Below are positions 32,894-33,739 of a stretch of DNA of 33,739 nucleotides, in pieces. Made by a program: the position numbers and the translations under genes. Source of the stretch: Thermomonas sp. (GTDB taxonomy: Bacteria; Pseudomonadota; Gammaproteobacteria; Xanthomonadales; Xanthomonadaceae). The stretch is taken from positions 1-33,739 of the forward strand of contig NZ_JAMQHN010000169.1 of the NCBI RefSeq assembly GCF_025993755.1, given 5' to 3'. A model generated the notes under the pieces. The model was not told where the DNA came from and did not search any database. It worked only from the letters and a program-made list of their open reading frames with translations. The first letter of the stretch is position 1. Every line of letters begins with the position of its first letter.

Positions 32894-33727
32894 ATGCCGG
32901 ACACTGCCGCCCGCGTGAAATCCAGGCTCGCGCAATCGCGCGAGCGGATCGGAGCCGCCGATGCGGAAATCCTGCTGGCGCATGTTCTTGGCAGGCCGCG
33001 CGGCTGGCTGTTCGCCCATGACGACGTCGAACTCGACGCGGCCCAGGACGCCGCGTTCGAACGCCTCGTCGCGCGTCGTCAGGCCGGCGAGCCGGTGGCC
33101 TACCTGACCGGGACGCAGGGATTCTGGACCCTGGATCTGGCGGTGACGCCGGCCACCCTGGTGCCGCGGTCGGAAACCGAACTGCTGGTCGAGCAGGCGT
33201 TGGCGAAAATTCCCGCCGGTGCCCCGTGGCGGCTGGCGGATCTGGGTACCGGCAGCGGTGCGATCGCGCTGGCGCTGGCCAAAGAGCGCCCGCGCTCGCG
33301 CATGGTCGCGACCGACCTGAGCGAGGACGCGCTGGCCGTGGCGCGCGCCAACGCGGTTCGCAACGGGATAGGCAATGTCGAATTCCGCGCCGGAAGCTGG
33401 CTGGAGCCGCTGCAAGGCGAAATTTTCGATCTGATCGCCGCCAATCCGCCCTATGTCGCGGACGGAGACCCCCATCTCGCCCAGGGCGACCTGCGCTTCG
33501 AGCCAACGCTGGCCTTGTCCTGCGGCGCGGACGGGCTGAACGCGATCCGCACGATCGCCGCCGCCGCGCCGGCGATCCTGCGCCCCGGCGGCTGGCTGCT
33601 GTTCGAACACGGTTTCGACCAGGGTGCAGCGGTGCGGGCGCTTCTCGATGAAACCGGGTTCGTCGAAGTCGAAACCATGCGCGATCTGGAAGGCCGCGAC
33701 CGCGTCACGCTGGGACGAAGGGCGTAG
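32894..33727 (+). CDS. prmC: Peptide chain release factor N5-glutamine methyltransferase PrmC
   Basis: PrmC (HemK) methylates the Gln of the GGQ motif in release factors RF1 and RF2, raising termination efficiency. The 277-residue protein has the family length. The N-terminal helical domain ends in [14 protein letters not shown]. The Rossmann domain shows [15 protein letters not shown], the SAM loop [31 protein letters not shown] and the catalytic NPPYV, with [13 protein letters not shown] near the end. E. coli PrmC has LVPRPDTE where this protein has LVPRSETE. The start at 32894 lacks a clear Shine-Dalgarno. In E. coli prmC follows prfA; here it stands apart, divergent from ahpC. Confidence 0.96.
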   Translation: MPDTAARVKSRLAQSRERIGAADAEILLAHVLGRPRGWLFAHDDVELDAAQDAAFERLVARRQAGEPVAYLTGTQGFWTLDLAVTPATLVPRSETELLVEQALAKIPAGAPWRLADLGTGSGAIALALAKERPRSRMVATDLSEDALAVARANAVRNGIGNVEFRAGSWLEPLQGEIFDLIAANPPYVADGDPHLAQGDLRFEPTLALSCGADGLNAIRTIAAAAPAILRPGGWLLFEHGFDQGAAVRALLDETGFVEVETMRDLEGRDRVTLGRRA

Positions 33728-33739
33728 CTGCCGAGGCGG

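Overview
The window (about 34 kb, very GC-rich, densely packed) reads as an ordinary chromosomal segment of a gammaproteobacterium of the Xanthomonadaceae/Lysobacteraceae type (Lysobacter, Luteimonas, Thermomonas or a relative). Three things point there: the ahpC-ahpF-oxyR gene order described for Xanthomonas, a CheB/CheW-like pair that resembles the end of a type IV pilus chemotaxis cluster, and the lptD-surA-pdxA-rsmA-apaG-apaH operon. The genus is an inference from gene content and residue-level similarity. I see no tRNA, rRNA, CRISPR array, prophage, transposase or integrase.

Layout. 1-665: end of a probable CheB-like methylesterase and a CheW-domain protein. 734-2898 (minus): bioA then rsmE, overlapping. 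2952-5422 (plus): nudE, cysQ, mazG and a DUF962/Mpo1-like membrane protein, a tight group for nucleotide clean-up and sulfur metabolism. 5477-5815 (minus): small DUF486 membrane protein. 5915-11359 (plus): OmpR-type regulator, small two-helix histidine kinase, MacA-like adaptor with an unusual insert, MacB-like ATPase and a separate MacB-like permease. 11548-14931 (plus): dgkA, a TerC-family gene, lgt, thyA, folA. 14974-22166 (minus): lptD-surA-pdxA-csaA-rsmA-apaG-apaH. 22269-24339 (minus): DUF6580 membrane protein, PduO-type cobalamin adenosyltransferase and a class II HDAC-like hydrolase, with overlapping ends. 24402-27944 (minus): glnS, a nucleoside deaminase, and rlmM. 28034-29214 (plus): DUF2007 protein and an EamA transporter. 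29236-32720 (minus): ahpC, ahpF, oxyR. 32894-33727 (plus): prmC.

How the genes work together. The peroxide block is a complete module: AhpC reduces peroxides, AhpF re-reduces AhpC, and OxyR keeps both redox cysteines (C199/C208) and probably acts at the AT-rich palindrome between ahpC and prmC. The two-component/MacAB block looks like a sensor-regulated tripartite efflux system whose outer-membrane channel is encoded elsewhere. The lptD block joins outer-membrane biogenesis to vitamin B6, ribosome maturation and Ap4A hydrolysis.

I found no clearly new multi-gene system. The points most worth a second look are the MacA insert with LTxxQ-like motifs, an 11-bp phased repeat between the kinase gene and macA, a csaA gene inside the lptD-apaH operon, the DUF6580-adenosyltransferase coupling, a REP-like hairpin where the folA ribosome-binding site should be, and a 238-bp inverted-repeat-bounded segment between ahpF and oxyR.
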